From Fluviispira sanaruensis (GTDB lineage Bacteria > Bdellovibrionota_B > Oligoflexia > Silvanigrellales > Silvanigrellaceae): a DNA stretch of 64,000 nucleotides. Both the position numbers and the translations under genes were made by a program. Within the stretch, counting starts at the first letter, position 1, and the number at the start of each line of letters is the position of its first letter. The notes under the pieces are model-generated. The model was not told the origin of the DNA, ran no database searches, and saw only the letters and a list, made by a program, of their open reading frames with translations. Positions 1 through 7,749 of this stretch are shown one piece after another. The stretch covers positions 1 through 64,000 of the forward strand of contig NZ_AP019369.1 of assembly GCF_004295685.1 (NCBI RefSeq). Direction: 5' to 3'.

Positions 1-1002
1 ATGTTGAATTCAGATTATGAATTGTCAATTATGGATGTAGCAAATCTATTGGGAGTAACTCGACAAGCAGTGTCCCAATTTTTTAAGCCTAAAGCAGGGG
101 CTTTAGCTCGTGGCAATAAAAAAAATGCATCAGTCCCTCCCGATGTAATTAGGTCTTATTTAGAAATTACAAAAGGTTACACTTATAAGAAGCAGGCAAT
201 TGCATTTCAGATTGTAAAAGGTGGAGTTGGTAAATCTTCATTATCAAAAAACTTTGCAATTCGCGCTTCGATGTATGGCTACAAAGTTTTATTAATTGAT
301 TTTGATCATCAATTAAACCTAACTGTTTCAATGAATGCTTTTCATGAAGATAATTTAGTGTGGCTTGATTATTTAAGAAAAAAAACGACAAACATTTTTG
401 ATTTAGTTAAGCCTATTAATTCACATTTAAGCATTATTCCATCATCACCAAAAAATTGTTTAATGGACAAAGAAATAATTCTTGGAGCCGCAAATTTATC
501 AAATTTAATTGCTGATCCAATTAATCAATTATTTAGTGAATTTGATTTAATAGTAGTTGACTGTCCACCTGCACTCACGCATTTAACTCATGCAATTTAT
601 CTATCTGTTGATAGAATTATTGCTCCAGTAAAGCCTGATGTATATTCTAAATTGGGACTTGAACAGGTTTTCAATCAATGGGAAGAAATATCTAGTTCGT
701 ATAAGAAGAATCCTGAAATAAATATACTCGTAAATATGTATGATCCTAGAATTAAAGCTAGTACTTCATATTTGCAACAGTTTTATGCGCAGTATGCAAA
801 CTACATGATCCCAAATCTTATTCGTCAATCGTCAGAGTTTGTTTCTTCTATGGAAGATCAAGAACATTTATGGACTAAAAGAGCAACCCAAGCGGGGGAA
901 GATTTAGATGTGATTGTGAAACATATACTTAACTTATATGAAGTCTCATCTACAAATAGTAAGAAAAAGTCAGATTTAAAAGAAGAAGAGGCGGAATTAT
1001 GA
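1..1002 (+). CDS. parA: ParA-type partition ATPase with N-terminal helix-turn-helix
   Basis: P-loop ATPase of the ParA/Soj family, which segregates low-copy plasmids by forming ATP-dependent dynamic patterns on the nucleoid. Visible motifs are the deviant Walker A KGGVGKSS at residues 73-80, the Walker A' region around DFDHQ (100-104) and the Walker B region VVDCPP (185-190). Residues about 8-35 look like a MerR/XRE-type DNA-binding helix-turn-helix, as in the long plasmid ParAs that also repress their own operon. The 333-residue length fits that class. The ATG is the first base of the window, so an upstream start and the promoter cannot be judged. It overlaps the next gene by 4 bp (ATGA), indicating translational coupling as in parAB operons. 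Confidence 0.93.
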   Translation: MLNSDYELSIMDVANLLGVTRQAVSQFFKPKAGALARGNKKNASVPPDVIRSYLEITKGYTYKKQAIAFQIVKGGVGKSSLSKNFAIRASMYGYKVLLIDFDHQLNLTVSMNAFHEDNLVWLDYLRKKTTNIFDLVKPINSHLSIIPSSPKNCLMDKEIILGAANLSNLIADPINQLFSEFDLIVVDCPPALTHLTHAIYLSVDRIIAPVKPDVYSKLGLEQVFNQWEEISSSYKKNPEINILVNMYDPRIKASTSYLQQFYAQYANYMIPNLIRQSSEFVSSMEDQEHLWTKRATQAGEDLDVIVKHILNLYEVSSTNSKKKSDLKEEEAEL

Positions 1003-1778
1003 GTTCTAATATTAATGATATTTTAGAAAAAAAAGCTCTTAATAAAGAAGATATAAAACAAAGAAATTTTTTATCTCATTCAAATCAGTTAATATCTTTA
1101 AATTCTGAAAATATAGAAGAAACAGCTGTAACAAGTCTTCAACGATTAATGTCAAATTGGGACTCATCGATACAGCTACGTGAAAATGAATTAAAAAGCG
1201 AGAATGACTATAGTAATTTAATATCGCAATATTGGGAAACGTATCAAAAATTAAAGATAAATATCGATGCATCATTTGCATTTATTGCTGGAGATATTCT
1301 TTCAAAAGTAAGGAAAAAGTTTTTTGAATCAGAAGAAAAAAACTTTAAAATTTATTTAGAGTCAAAAATACCATTTTCGATAAGACTAGCTTATGATTTT
1401 ATGGCTATATCAAGTAATTTGTCACAGTTTAAGAACAAAAAAATTTCTATGGAAAAGTTAAGAGCCTTGGTATCTGTGTCACGTAGTGGATATGACCTTT
1501 CTTTATTGCTTCCTCAAGTTGACAAATTAGATACAAAAGAAATTTTATCTTTCAAGAAGAATGAATCTGCTGGAAAGTCAAAAATCAATAACACATTGAA
1601 AGTTACTCAGATTGCTACAACAATTAATTCACTCGAAAAGCAAATATGCAACTTATTTAATGAAAAAAACGATAAAAAATTAAGTGAAAAGCAACTTTCC
1701 CTTATTCTGCTATCAAAAGATAGAATTGAATCAATTATGTTGTTGTTAGATAAGAATATCTCTTGTTACGTTAAATGA
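999..1778 (+). CDS. Probable ParB-like partner of ParA
   Basis: A 259-residue charged, mostly helical protein with no signal peptide or membrane segment. Its start overlaps the parA stop by 4 bp, which is the classic position of the centromere-binding partner. I see no clear ParB N-terminal box and no unambiguous helix-turn-helix; residues about 140-170 (around KLRALVSVSRSGYDL) are the best candidate DNA-binding segment. The ParB role is therefore inferred from operon position. A perfect inverted repeat overlaps its stop codon and could be the centromere it binds. Confidence 0.6.
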   Translation: MSSNINDILEKKALNKEDIKQRNFLSHSNQLISLNSENIEETAVTSLQRLMSNWDSSIQLRENELKSENDYSNLISQYWETYQKLKINIDASFAFIAGDILSKVRKKFFESEEKNFKIYLESKIPFSIRLAYDFMAISSNLSQFKNKKISMEKLRALVSVSRSGYDLSLLLPQVDKLDTKEILSFKKNESAGKSKINNTLKVTQIATTINSLEKQICNLFNEKNDKKLSEKQLSLILLSKDRIESIMLLLDKNISCYVK

Positions 1779-1795
1779 GTGCATGATATGCACTC
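1777..1795. promoter_or_regulatory. Perfect 8-bp inverted repeat after parAB, candidate parS
   Basis: GAGTGCAT and ATGCACTC flank a 3-bp centre, starting on the last bases of the preceding stop codon. No T-run follows, so it is not an obvious terminator. Its place directly behind the parA operon suggests a centromere or operator. This is inferred from position alone. Confidence 0.4.
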
Positions 1796-1851
1796 GCATT
1801 CTTCCACGTTCTGTGAGATAGAGTTCGACTTGTTTTAATTAAAGGAGATAT

Positions 1852-2493
1852 ATGTCGATATCCATTTTACATCAACAAAAAGAATTACTTTTAAAAAATA
1901 TTTACTCTTATCCTGAAGCTGATGGGTTGCCAGATCATTTTGTAGAAAATATTTTAAAGATTGGCTTTGAAAGTGGTAAATTAGCAGATATTAAGTGGCT
2001 AAAAAAAATGTTATCAAATGCTAAAAAAAGTCACCAAATTGCATTAGCTGCAAAAATAATTAAAGAAGAAAAGAAAAAAGAAAAGTTAAAGAATATAGAA
2101 CAAGATAAGTCAGAAAAAAAACAAGAATTTTTATATTATATTAGTAAATTACCTAGATTTAATGGTTATTCAGAAACCTTTCCTAAAGTCAGCAAATCAG
2201 CCTCATTTTTTATAGTAAGAGAATATGGCTCTTGGACATTTCAAGCAATGTCTTCATTAAAAGATACTAAAAGAATTTATTCATTTTGGGCAGTTCAATT
2301 TGCAGCAACATTAAGTAAAATAGGCATTAAAAAAATAGTAGAAGTTATTAATAATGGAGAAGATTTATATGAATATGTAATTAAATCAGAATTTTATAAT
2401 GAATCTTTAATAGATCGCAATAGATACTTTTTTGAAAAAGAAGAGAATAAAAAAAAGAAGGAAAAACAAGAACTAATTGAGACTACTTTATAA
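1852..2493 (+). CDS. Hypothetical protein between partition and replication genes
   Basis: A 213-residue, lysine-rich protein preceded by a strong ribosome-binding site (AAGGAG, 1842-1847). Residues about 75-100 are a highly charged K/E helix, and the C-terminus is again K/E rich. The middle contains aromatic-rich segments (SASFFIVREYGSWTF and YSFWAVQFAA) that look like a folded core. I do not recognise the family. It lies between parAB and the replication initiator and ends in its own terminator, so it is a separate unit that may serve plasmid maintenance or copy control. Confidence 0.75.
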   Translation: MSISILHQQKELLLKNIYSYPEADGLPDHFVENILKIGFESGKLADIKWLKKMLSNAKKSHQIALAAKIIKEEKKKEKLKNIEQDKSEKKQEFLYYISKLPRFNGYSETFPKVSKSASFFIVREYGSWTFQAMSSLKDTKRIYSFWAVQFAATLSKIGIKKIVEVINNGEDLYEYVIKSEFYNESLIDRNRYFFEKEENKKKKEKQELIETTL

Positions 2494-2526
2494 AAGAAAA
2501 GTAGTCTCAATTAATCTGCTCTTTTT
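2474..2526 (+). terminator. Rho-independent terminator with 16-bp perfect stem
   Basis: Perfect inverted repeat, arms 2474-2489 and 2498-2513 with an 8-base loop, overlapping the stop codon of the upstream gene. It is followed by a short CTTTTT tract at 2520-2525. It separates the 213-residue gene from the replication region. Confidence 0.7.
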
Positions 2527-2545
2527 ACAAGCTGACTAACCAAAA

Positions 2546-2600
2546 CTACCATCAAAACCAAAACAACCATCATTTTGATAGTAGCGAGGAGTCGGCAAAA
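2546..2600 (+). promoter_or_regulatory. Leader region of the replication gene with inverted repeat and leader-peptide RBS
   Basis: Arms 2546-2557 (CTACCATCAAAA) and 2573-2584 (TTTTGATAGTAG) pair with one mismatch. A GAGGAG ribosome-binding site lies just beyond, at 2586-2591, serving the 10-codon leader that starts at 2601. A structured leader with a coupled short peptide just before a replication initiator is the arrangement used for copy-number control in several plasmid families. No antisense promoter was confirmed by eye. Confidence 0.45.
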
Positions 2601-2633
2601 ATGCAAGGACTAATCGCTAATGGAATCATATAA
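2601..2633 (+). CDS. Putative leader peptide overlapping the rep start
   Basis: A 10-residue reading frame (MQGLIANGII) with a good GAGGAG ribosome-binding site 9 bp upstream. It ends at TAA 2631-2633, downstream of the initiator's ATG at 2620, so terminating ribosomes would be 11 bp past the rep start. The rep ATG has only a modest AAGGA (2605-2609) inside this frame. The arrangement resembles translationally coupled leader peptides of plasmid rep genes. Its length makes it only a candidate. Confidence 0.45.
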   Translation: MQGLIANGII

Positions 2634-4611
2634 AATTGACCTTCAAAGTTTATTTCAGTATCAGTCTTACAAAAAATACGATGGTGGCAGATTTATATAT
2701 AAGAAATGGGGCATTGATTCTCAAGGAAATAAAATACCTCGTATAGTTAAACGATCAGAAGAGCCAGACTTACAATCAACGTATTTATGCAACAAAGATA
2801 GAAGTGAGATTTTAAGATACATTCGATTAGACATAGACTTTGATAAAAGTAGATTTGAATTAAGAAACTCAGAAAATACTTGCTTAAGTTGGGAAGCAAT
2901 TCAGAATACATTATCCAAATTTCCGCAGATATTTGAGGCAATTGAGTATGTAACTAAAAGTACATCAGGGAAGGGTTTCCATATTCTTATTGGGCTATCT
3001 CCTTTGCCATTAGATGGAAGAACGTATGGGGCCCAAATTAATGCAAGGCAGTTGCAACAGCTTTTAATTGAAGTTTTTAATGAATTGGGGATAGGTGCAG
3101 ATCCATCAGGAGCAGGTTTAAAACAGGATTTTTGCACTTATCGAAAAGTAAAAGGTATTGTTTACCACAATGAATTACTGACCAAAAGAATTGAGAAAGA
3201 ATCCCAAAAACCTTCATATATAAATGAAAATGGTATTAAGATTGTAAATAATAAAGAACCTTTTTTAACTAATTTATTAACGTATGTTAAAAGCGTTTAT
3301 GAAGAGTTAGAAATAAATTATAGGTTATATCCTGATATTCGAGTTGAAAGATGCCTTTCGAAATTATTTTTATATTTGATGGGAGCTTATCAGCCCAAAA
3401 TATTCGAAAAAAGATCGTTGACATTAACAGGAAACTTCAAGAAAAGTGTGGTTAAATTTCCATATGTTTCTCCTCACGAGCATATTGAATTAGAAAAAGA
3501 TGAAATTTTTAAAATAATGGGTACTAGCTCAAGGACTGCATTAAGATATTTTAAAATGCCAGAGTTTAATAAACTCTTTAATTTTGAACTAACAACGGAT
3601 GATACAATTAAAATTTCCTGTAAATATAATAAAAATGTATTGAAGCAAATCGAAAGAGCTAATAAAGTTTTAGCATCAAATGAAATACAGACAAATGTAA
3701 AACTTAAATTAATTGAACCGTATCTTGTTCAAGACGGGGAAAGGAATTTGGCTATAGTTAATTGGGCTATAGCATATAAATGGAATGGTTATTCTGAATA
3801 TGAAACGTTAGAAAAAATAAAGCTGCGTGTTAAACAAATACCAGCATCAGAGACTTCTAGGTCATGTAAAGATTTGCAACTGAAATGCACTGTACATTCT
3901 ATATTTTCAAATAGGAAAGAACTTTTTGGAATCAAAAAAGTAAATTTACCAAAATGGTTAGAAGATGATAAATATTTTATTAAAAGTAAAAATTTCTCCT
4001 TTATTGAATACTGCTTAAATATGCGGCCATTATTCTTTAGTAGGAGCGTAGCTCCTTGTGGGAATCGCTGGCACCAGAACGTGAAGCGTTGTCCGAATAA
4101 AGTTTTTGTGATTAACAGAGGAAAAAATGGGGGCTTAAATGTAATTTGTTTTGAATCCTTTCGGAAGAAGAAAGAAGTAGGTATTGCTTTTCAAGCTCTA
4201 ACTAGGCCCTTAAAAATTCATGCTGTTTCATTTAATCAAAGAATAGGTTTTTTTGTACAAGATAAATTGCAATTATGTTTAATAAAGAATCGACATTATA
4301 AATTAGGTCCTGTTTTACACGCTTTATCCAAGATTTTAAAAAGGCAAGTTTTATATTCTGACATTGTCCATATGCGGAAAAATACAAAATTATATAATTC
4401 ATTAGCTCATATGCTTTATGACAACGACATATTTGCTTTACACGCTCAACAAATATGCGGAAACAGACCTTCAAAAGTAGAAAACATGGCAGTATATTTT
4501 GAGAAAAGAGCAAAAACGCTCGGCATGACGTATGAAGAATATATGAGCAAAATTAGGAAGCCTGATGATATTATTGATAAAAAAAATAGGGATACAGAAA
4601 TATACTTTTGA
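2620..4611 (+). CDS. Plasmid replication initiator with primase-polymerase-like domain
   Basis: A 663-residue protein whose N-terminal part matches the archaeo-eukaryotic primase/prim-pol pattern. A metal-binding hhDhD motif (LDIDFD, residues 70-75) is followed by SGKGFHIL (116-123), the small-x-H motif of that superfamily. Such proteins start replication of many plasmids and phages. The C-terminal two thirds are not recognised and would hold origin-binding or helicase-like functions. The start at 2620 overlaps a short leader frame. Residues about 473-497 come from a GC-rich palindromic patch that looks inserted in frame. The gene lies alone between two terminator-like regions, as expected for a rep gene. 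A family-level name is not claimed. Confidence 0.7.
   Translation: MESYKIDLQSLFQYQSYKKYDGGRFIYKKWGIDSQGNKIPRIVKRSEEPDLQSTYLCNKDRSEILRYIRLDIDFDKSRFELRNSENTCLSWEAIQNTLSKFPQIFEAIEYVTKSTSGKGFHILIGLSPLPLDGRTYGAQINARQLQQLLIEVFNELGIGADPSGAGLKQDFCTYRKVKGIVYHNELLTKRIEKESQKPSYINENGIKIVNNKEPFLTNLLTYVKSVYEELEINYRLYPDIRVERCLSKLFLYLMGAYQPKIFEKRSLTLTGNFKKSVVKFPYVSPHEHIELEKDEIFKIMGTSSRTALRYFKMPEFNKLFNFELTTDDTIKISCKYNKNVLKQIERANKVLASNEIQTNVKLKLIEPYLVQDGERNLAIVNWAIAYKWNGYSEYETLEKIKLRVKQIPASETSRSCKDLQLKCTVHSIFSNRKELFGIKKVNLPKWLEDDKYFIKSKNFSFIEYCLNMRPLFFSRSVAPCGNRWHQNVKRCPNKVFVINRGKNGGLNVICFESFRKKKEVGIAFQALTRPLKIHAVSFNQRIGFFVQDKLQLCLIKNRHYKLGPVLHALSKILKRQVLYSDIVHMRKNTKLYNSLAHMLYDNDIFALHAQQICGNRPSKVENMAVYFEKRAKTLGMTYEEYMSKIRKPDDIIDKKNRDTEIYF
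4041..4097. repeat. GC-rich palindromic patch inserted in frame in rep
   Basis: About 57 bp with GC content far above the surrounding 30%, containing GGAGC-GTA-GCTCC (4043-4055) and AACG-TGAAG-CGTT (4079-4091). The reading frame stays open. It is reminiscent of palindromic elements that insert in frame in AT-rich genomes such as Rickettsia. It could instead be a functional site such as an origin element. No second copy was seen in the window. Confidence 0.4.
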
Positions 4612-4645
4612 AAAGTTGGTGAGACATATTTTTGTATCATACTAT

Positions 4646-5071
4646 TTATGGATGTTTATAAACTTCCATTTTTTTAATTTTTATTTCACATTCATATCCA
4701 AGAGCTAAAAGAACTTCGCGAAACTTTGAAAATGTGGGATCCAATTTTCCAGCCTCATATTGTGAATATGAGGCTCTTTCAACTCTAAGTTTTTCAGATA
4801 ATCTGTACTGTGATATTTTTTCTTTAGTTCGTAACATCTTGAAAATAAATGATGAAAAAATTTTCATATTAGAAAAATTTATTTCAAATGTTGAATTCTG
4901 AATGTTGTCTTGAACTTTACATAAATTATGGTCATGATTATTTTTGTTTATAGAGTTTATAATGCTAATAAAAAGAGCATCTTTGCTAGATGCAGCAACT
5001 TTGAAATCTAACTCTTGTATTGAAGCAACCCAGATATTTGCCGCTTCACCATACACGCCTGAAATTTTCAT
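4646..5071 (-). CDS. HicB-like/XRE solitary regulator, copy A
   Basis: A 141-residue protein. Residues 1-45 resemble the HicB antitoxin fold (around GEAANIWVASIQELDF), and the C-terminal half is an XRE helix-turn-helix (SQYRLSEKLRVERASYSQYE). The ATG at 5071 is chosen over an upstream GTG at 5077 because AGGAGG sits 5 bp before it. It is a clear paralogue of the gene at 44783-45199, including TYGE/VYGE, NIW-A-I-EL-F, AAS and SYSQYE. There is no HicA-like toxin beside it, so it is an orphan. A shared 20-bp palindrome lies both in its promoter (5092-5111) and at its 3' end (4649-4668), pointing to autorepression. Confidence 0.75.
   Translation of the reverse strand: MKISGVYGEAANIWVASIQELDFKVAASSKDALFISIINSINKNNHDHNLCKVQDNIQNSTFEINFSNMKIFSSFIFKMLRTKEKISQYRLSEKLRVERASYSQYEAGKLDPTFSKFREVLLALGYECEIKIKKMEVYKHP
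4649..4668. promoter_or_regulatory. 3'-end operator-like palindrome of copy A
   Basis: TGGATGTTTATAAACTTCCA overlaps the last codons of the regulator gene. It matches the promoter palindrome of the same gene and those around the paralogue at 44.7-45.2 kb. The two genes read this DNA in different frames, which argues that the DNA site, not the peptide, is conserved. Confidence 0.6.
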
Positions 5072-5091
5072 ACTCACCTCCTTTTAAATAT

Positions 5092-5116
5092 TGGATGTTT
5101 ATACACATCTAGTCAA
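5092..5116 (-). promoter_or_regulatory. Promoter and operator of regulator copy A
   Basis: On the minus strand, TTGACT (complement of 5111-5116) is followed by the near-palindrome TAGATGTGTATAAACATCCA (complement of 5092-5111), which fills the spacer to an AT-rich -10. The surrounding 150 bp resembles the upstream region of the paralogue at 44.6-44.78 kb, including the shared block TTTTAAGGCGTTTTA. A repressor bound here would block RNA polymerase. Confidence 0.65.
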
Positions 5117-5336
5117 TAAAAAAATGAAGTTTCTTTTATGAGTCTTTCTTCATATTTTTAATAAACTCGTCGTAAAACGCCTTAAAATGATTTTTTCAAG
5201 TTATTATTGATAATACTAAAGAACTTTAATTTTAGTGGCTTATTTTTTGTAAAATATCAAATTTTCTTGCGTTAAAAAACTTGTAATGGCTAGCATCTTT
5301 TGCAAAAATGTAGATCATTATTTAAGGAGTCTAATT

Positions 5337-5585
5337 ATGAACGAAAGTGAAGAGCTTGAGTATGAATATGAATTTTTGAGCTTTTGTGAACGACAGCTTA
5401 AATACTTTGAACAGCGTGCAAAATTAATTGAAAAAAAACACTATTGGGAGTTAAATACTGAGTTAGAATGGGATATATTTTATGATAATGAACATGAAAT
5501 AGATGATGTAAAAGAGCGCATAATGCTTAGCAATGAGCGTATTAATAAAATAAGATTTAACATACCTTCAATTTATTATCCTTAA
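5337..5585 (+). CDS. Small acidic protein, paralogue of 62081-62347
   Basis: An 82-residue acidic protein, mostly helical. The ATG at 5337 is preferred over an upstream in-frame ATG at 5286 because AAGGAG lies at 5324-5329. Its C-terminus, ERINKIRFNIPSIYYP, is shared with the leading-region gene at 62081-62347 (ERINKILYDAASIYYP), so the two form a plasmid-borne family of unknown function. A second small gene follows 55 bp downstream. Confidence 0.65.
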   Translation: MNESEELEYEYEFLSFCERQLKYFEQRAKLIEKKHYWELNTELEWDIFYDNEHEIDDVKERIMLSNERINKIRFNIPSIYYP

Positions 5586-5640
5586 TTAAGTAATGGCAAT
5601 TTTATGCTTATAGAATATTTTTAAATATAAAGGAGATAAC

Positions 5641-5808
5641 ATGAATTTTTTAGATGAAAAGCTTATTTCACAAATAACATGTATAAAAATATATCCAGAG
5701 TTCAACGAATTAAAAATATATTTTCATGATGACCATGAAAACTATTCTTTTAATAATTCAGACGAGTACGATCAATTTTTAAATTATTTAATAAAAGTTC
5801 TTAAATAA
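5641..5808 (+). CDS. Small hypothetical protein, 55 residues
   Basis: An open frame from ATG 5641 to TAA 5806-5808, preceded by AAAGGAGATAAC, one of the best ribosome-binding sites in this part of the window. The product is acidic and rich in D, E, N and Y, with no signal peptide or membrane segment. It probably shares a transcript with the small acidic gene 55 bp upstream. Function unknown. Confidence 0.65.
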   Translation: MNFLDEKLISQITCIKIYPEFNELKIYFHDDHENYSFNNSDEYDQFLNYLIKVLK

Positions 5809-5962
5809 TATGATCTTATTGGTTTGTTTTTTATAGATTGCACGTAGGGGTGAAACTCCCTTCTTTTGAGAAGCATAAAAGTAATGTCTTGACCAGAACT
5901 TAATAAATGAGTAAAAATTTAATAGTTTTTTATTAAAGTAGAAATTTATTTAGAGGTTTTAC
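5809..5962. other. Intergenic region before the dehydrogenase
   Basis: A 154-bp gap containing a GC-richer stretch at about 5840-5878 with small potential hairpins (GGGG-TGAAA-CTCCC-like and CTTCT-TTTG-AGAAG). No terminator with a T-run was recognised. It probably contains the promoter of the 5963 gene. Confidence 0.35.
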
Positions 5963-6727
5963 ATGTCTGTATTTAACAATAATTTTTTGTCTGGAAAAAT
6001 ATCATTAGTTACTGGTTCATCAAGAGGAATAGGAAGAGAAATTGCATTAAATTTAGCAAAGCACGGTTCTTATGTTTTTATTAATTATTTCAAGGCTGAT
6101 AAGTCAGCAATGGATTTAAAACATGAAATTAATCAATTTGGTGGTAATTGCCAATTATTAAAATTTGATGTTTCAGATAGTAATGATGTTAAAGCATCCG
6201 TCGAAAATATTTCAAAAGAGTTTAAAAAAATTGATATTTTAGTGAATAACGCAGGTATAGCAAGGGCAGCATTAGCTTTACGATTCAAAGAAGAAGATTT
6301 TGATGAAGTTATGAAAGTAAATGTGAAAGGGCATTTTAACTGTATTAAATATTGCTTACCATTGCTATTAAGATCTGACTCGCCATCCATTGTGAATTTA
6401 TCTTCCGTACTTGGAATTACAGGTGATCTTGGAAACTCTGTTTATTCGACATCAAAATCTGCAATTTTGGGTTTAACGAAAAGTATTGCTTTAGAATATG
6501 CAAGTAAGGGACTGAGAGCAAATTGCATAGCTCCAGGTTTTATTAAAACAGATATGACAGCGTTAGTTTCTGAAGAAGTATCAAAAATAGTTCTTTCAAA
6601 AATACCATTAAAATTTCAAGGTGAACCAATTGAAATAGCAAACTGTGTTCTCTTTTTAGTTTCTGATGCAGCAAAATATATTACAGGACAAACTATTTCT
6701 GTAGATGGTGGAATGGTAATGAAATAA
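5963..6727 (+). CDS. Short-chain dehydrogenase/reductase, FabG-like
   Basis: A 254-residue classical SDR. The cofactor motif TGSSRGIG lies at 17-24, NNAG at 95-98, serine at 147/148, and the catalytic pair YSTSK at Y161 and K165. A C-terminal GQTISVDGG motif is present. FabG-type enzymes reduce 3-oxoacyl thioesters with NADPH, and close relatives act on other ketones. A 13-bp gap to the next gene implies co-transcription, and a thioesterase-like gene lies just beyond on the other strand. A lone FabG homologue on a plasmid is more likely to make or modify a specialised acyl product than to serve core fatty-acid synthesis; that part is inference. Confidence 0.88.
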   Translation: MSVFNNNFLSGKISLVTGSSRGIGREIALNLAKHGSYVFINYFKADKSAMDLKHEINQFGGNCQLLKFDVSDSNDVKASVENISKEFKKIDILVNNAGIARAALALRFKEEDFDEVMKVNVKGHFNCIKYCLPLLLRSDSPSIVNLSSVLGITGDLGNSVYSTSKSAILGLTKSIALEYASKGLRANCIAPGFIKTDMTALVSEEVSKIVLSKIPLKFQGEPIEIANCVLFLVSDAAKYITGQTISVDGGMVMK

Positions 6728-6740
6728 AGAGAGAAATTAA

Positions 6741-7319
6741 ATGAGTAATGAAGATTTATCTAGAATATATTCAAAAATAAAGGTTGAAAGTAATATCGAC
6801 TTACAAACTAAACTAGAAAAATACGTAGATTTTGGACCATTATGTAGTTCTGGAATACAGTATTTTTCAGTTGCATTTAAACTTCATAATAGCGAGATTA
6901 CCAATACATTTGCTAGTGATACTGGTTGGTTCAAGTTTTTAAAAAACGATGATTTTCTATCACAATATTTTTTAAAAGAAGATAAAATATGGAGAGAAGT
7001 TTATAGATTTGCAAGAAGATGTAGAAAAGATAATATAGATATTCAAAAAATTTTACTGTATTCGTCATTTGACTATTCATCTAAATTTTATAATGAGATT
7101 CTTTTAAGAAGAAAGAAATTTGAACTTAAAAATGGAGTAATGCTGCTAAATAATCATAAATATTTTAGTACATGTTTAACATTTTCTTCAAATAATAAAT
7201 ATTTTTCTGAATTAGATTTTGTAGTAAAAAAAAATAATTTGATGTTAAAAACTCTAAATCAAATATTGTACTGTATTGATGTATTATCAACTATTTCGGA
7301 GAAAAATTCAAAAATATAA
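6741..7319 (+). CDS. Hypothetical protein co-transcribed with the dehydrogenase
   Basis: A 192-residue soluble protein with a GAGAG ribosome-binding site, starting 13 bp after the dehydrogenase. It is rich in aromatic residues (for example DTGWFKFLKND and KIWREVYRFARRCRKD) and has no signal peptide or membrane helix. I do not recognise it. Its aromatic ligand-pocket-like composition and its position between a reductase and a thioesterase would fit a small-molecule sensor or an accessory enzyme, but nothing in the sequence proves this. Its stop is 1 bp from the stop of the convergent gene. Confidence 0.65.
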   Translation: MSNEDLSRIYSKIKVESNIDLQTKLEKYVDFGPLCSSGIQYFSVAFKLHNSEITNTFASDTGWFKFLKNDDFLSQYFLKEDKIWREVYRFARRCRKDNIDIQKILLYSSFDYSSKFYNEILLRRKKFELKNGVMLLNNHKYFSTCLTFSSNNKYFSELDFVVKKNNLMLKTLNQILYCIDVLSTISEKNSKI

Positions 7320-7320
7320 T

Positions 7321-7749
7321 CTATTTTTTTAATATTTCTAATATAATATCTGGAATTTTTACTGGTTTCTTCCGATTTGTATCAAAGCAAACCATTGTTG
7401 TAGAACATAATCCAACTAATATGCCATCTGAATTTGTGATTTTATATAATAATTCAAATGAGCTATTTTTTATATCACCAGAAGCTATGTGTACAGATAA
7501 AAAGTCATTAAATTTTGCCTGACTTATATAATCTATATTTAAATTAACTATAATTATCCCAAGAGAAATATTAGGCATTAACTCGCTAATTTCATGACGA
7601 TTAAAATAATTCATTCTTGAATCATGAATTATCGATATTAATTTATCATGCCCTAGATGATTACCATAGTTAATATCATCAATTCGTACTCGGGTTTTAA
7701 ATTCAAATATAATATTTTTTGAATCAAATTCAATTTTACTTTTGCTCAT
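7321..7749 (-). CDS. Hot-dog fold acyl-CoA thioesterase-like protein (4HBT family)
   Basis: A 142-residue protein with the YbgC/FadM-type pattern: the catalytic-region motif RIDDINYGNHLGHD (22-35), the middle LNIDYISQAKFNDFLSV, and the strand pattern of a 4HBT hot-dog domain. Such enzymes hydrolyse acyl-CoA or acyl-ACP thioesters. It overlaps the end of the upstream CI-like regulator gene by 14 bp, so the two are co-transcribed, and it converges with the dehydrogenase operon. The substrate cannot be read from the sequence. Confidence 0.8.
   Translation of the reverse strand: MSKSKIEFDSKNIIFEFKTRVRIDDINYGNHLGHDKLISIIHDSRMNYFNRHEISELMPNISLGIIIVNLNIDYISQAKFNDFLSVHIASGDIKNSSFELLYKITNSDGILVGLCSTTMVCFDTNRKKPVKIPDIILEILKK

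Noticed and set aside
1804-1812. Chromosomal-type parS (TTCCACGTT)
   Set aside because: Only half of the consensus is present and it is not palindromic; the perfect inverted repeat just upstream is the better candidate.
4646-5077. HicAB toxin-antitoxin module
   Set aside because: The HicB-like protein has no HicA partner on either side; the neighbouring small genes are acidic helical proteins, unlike HicA.
5840-5880. Riboswitch-like hairpins before the dehydrogenase gene
   Set aside because: The stems are short and I could not match any known riboswitch core.
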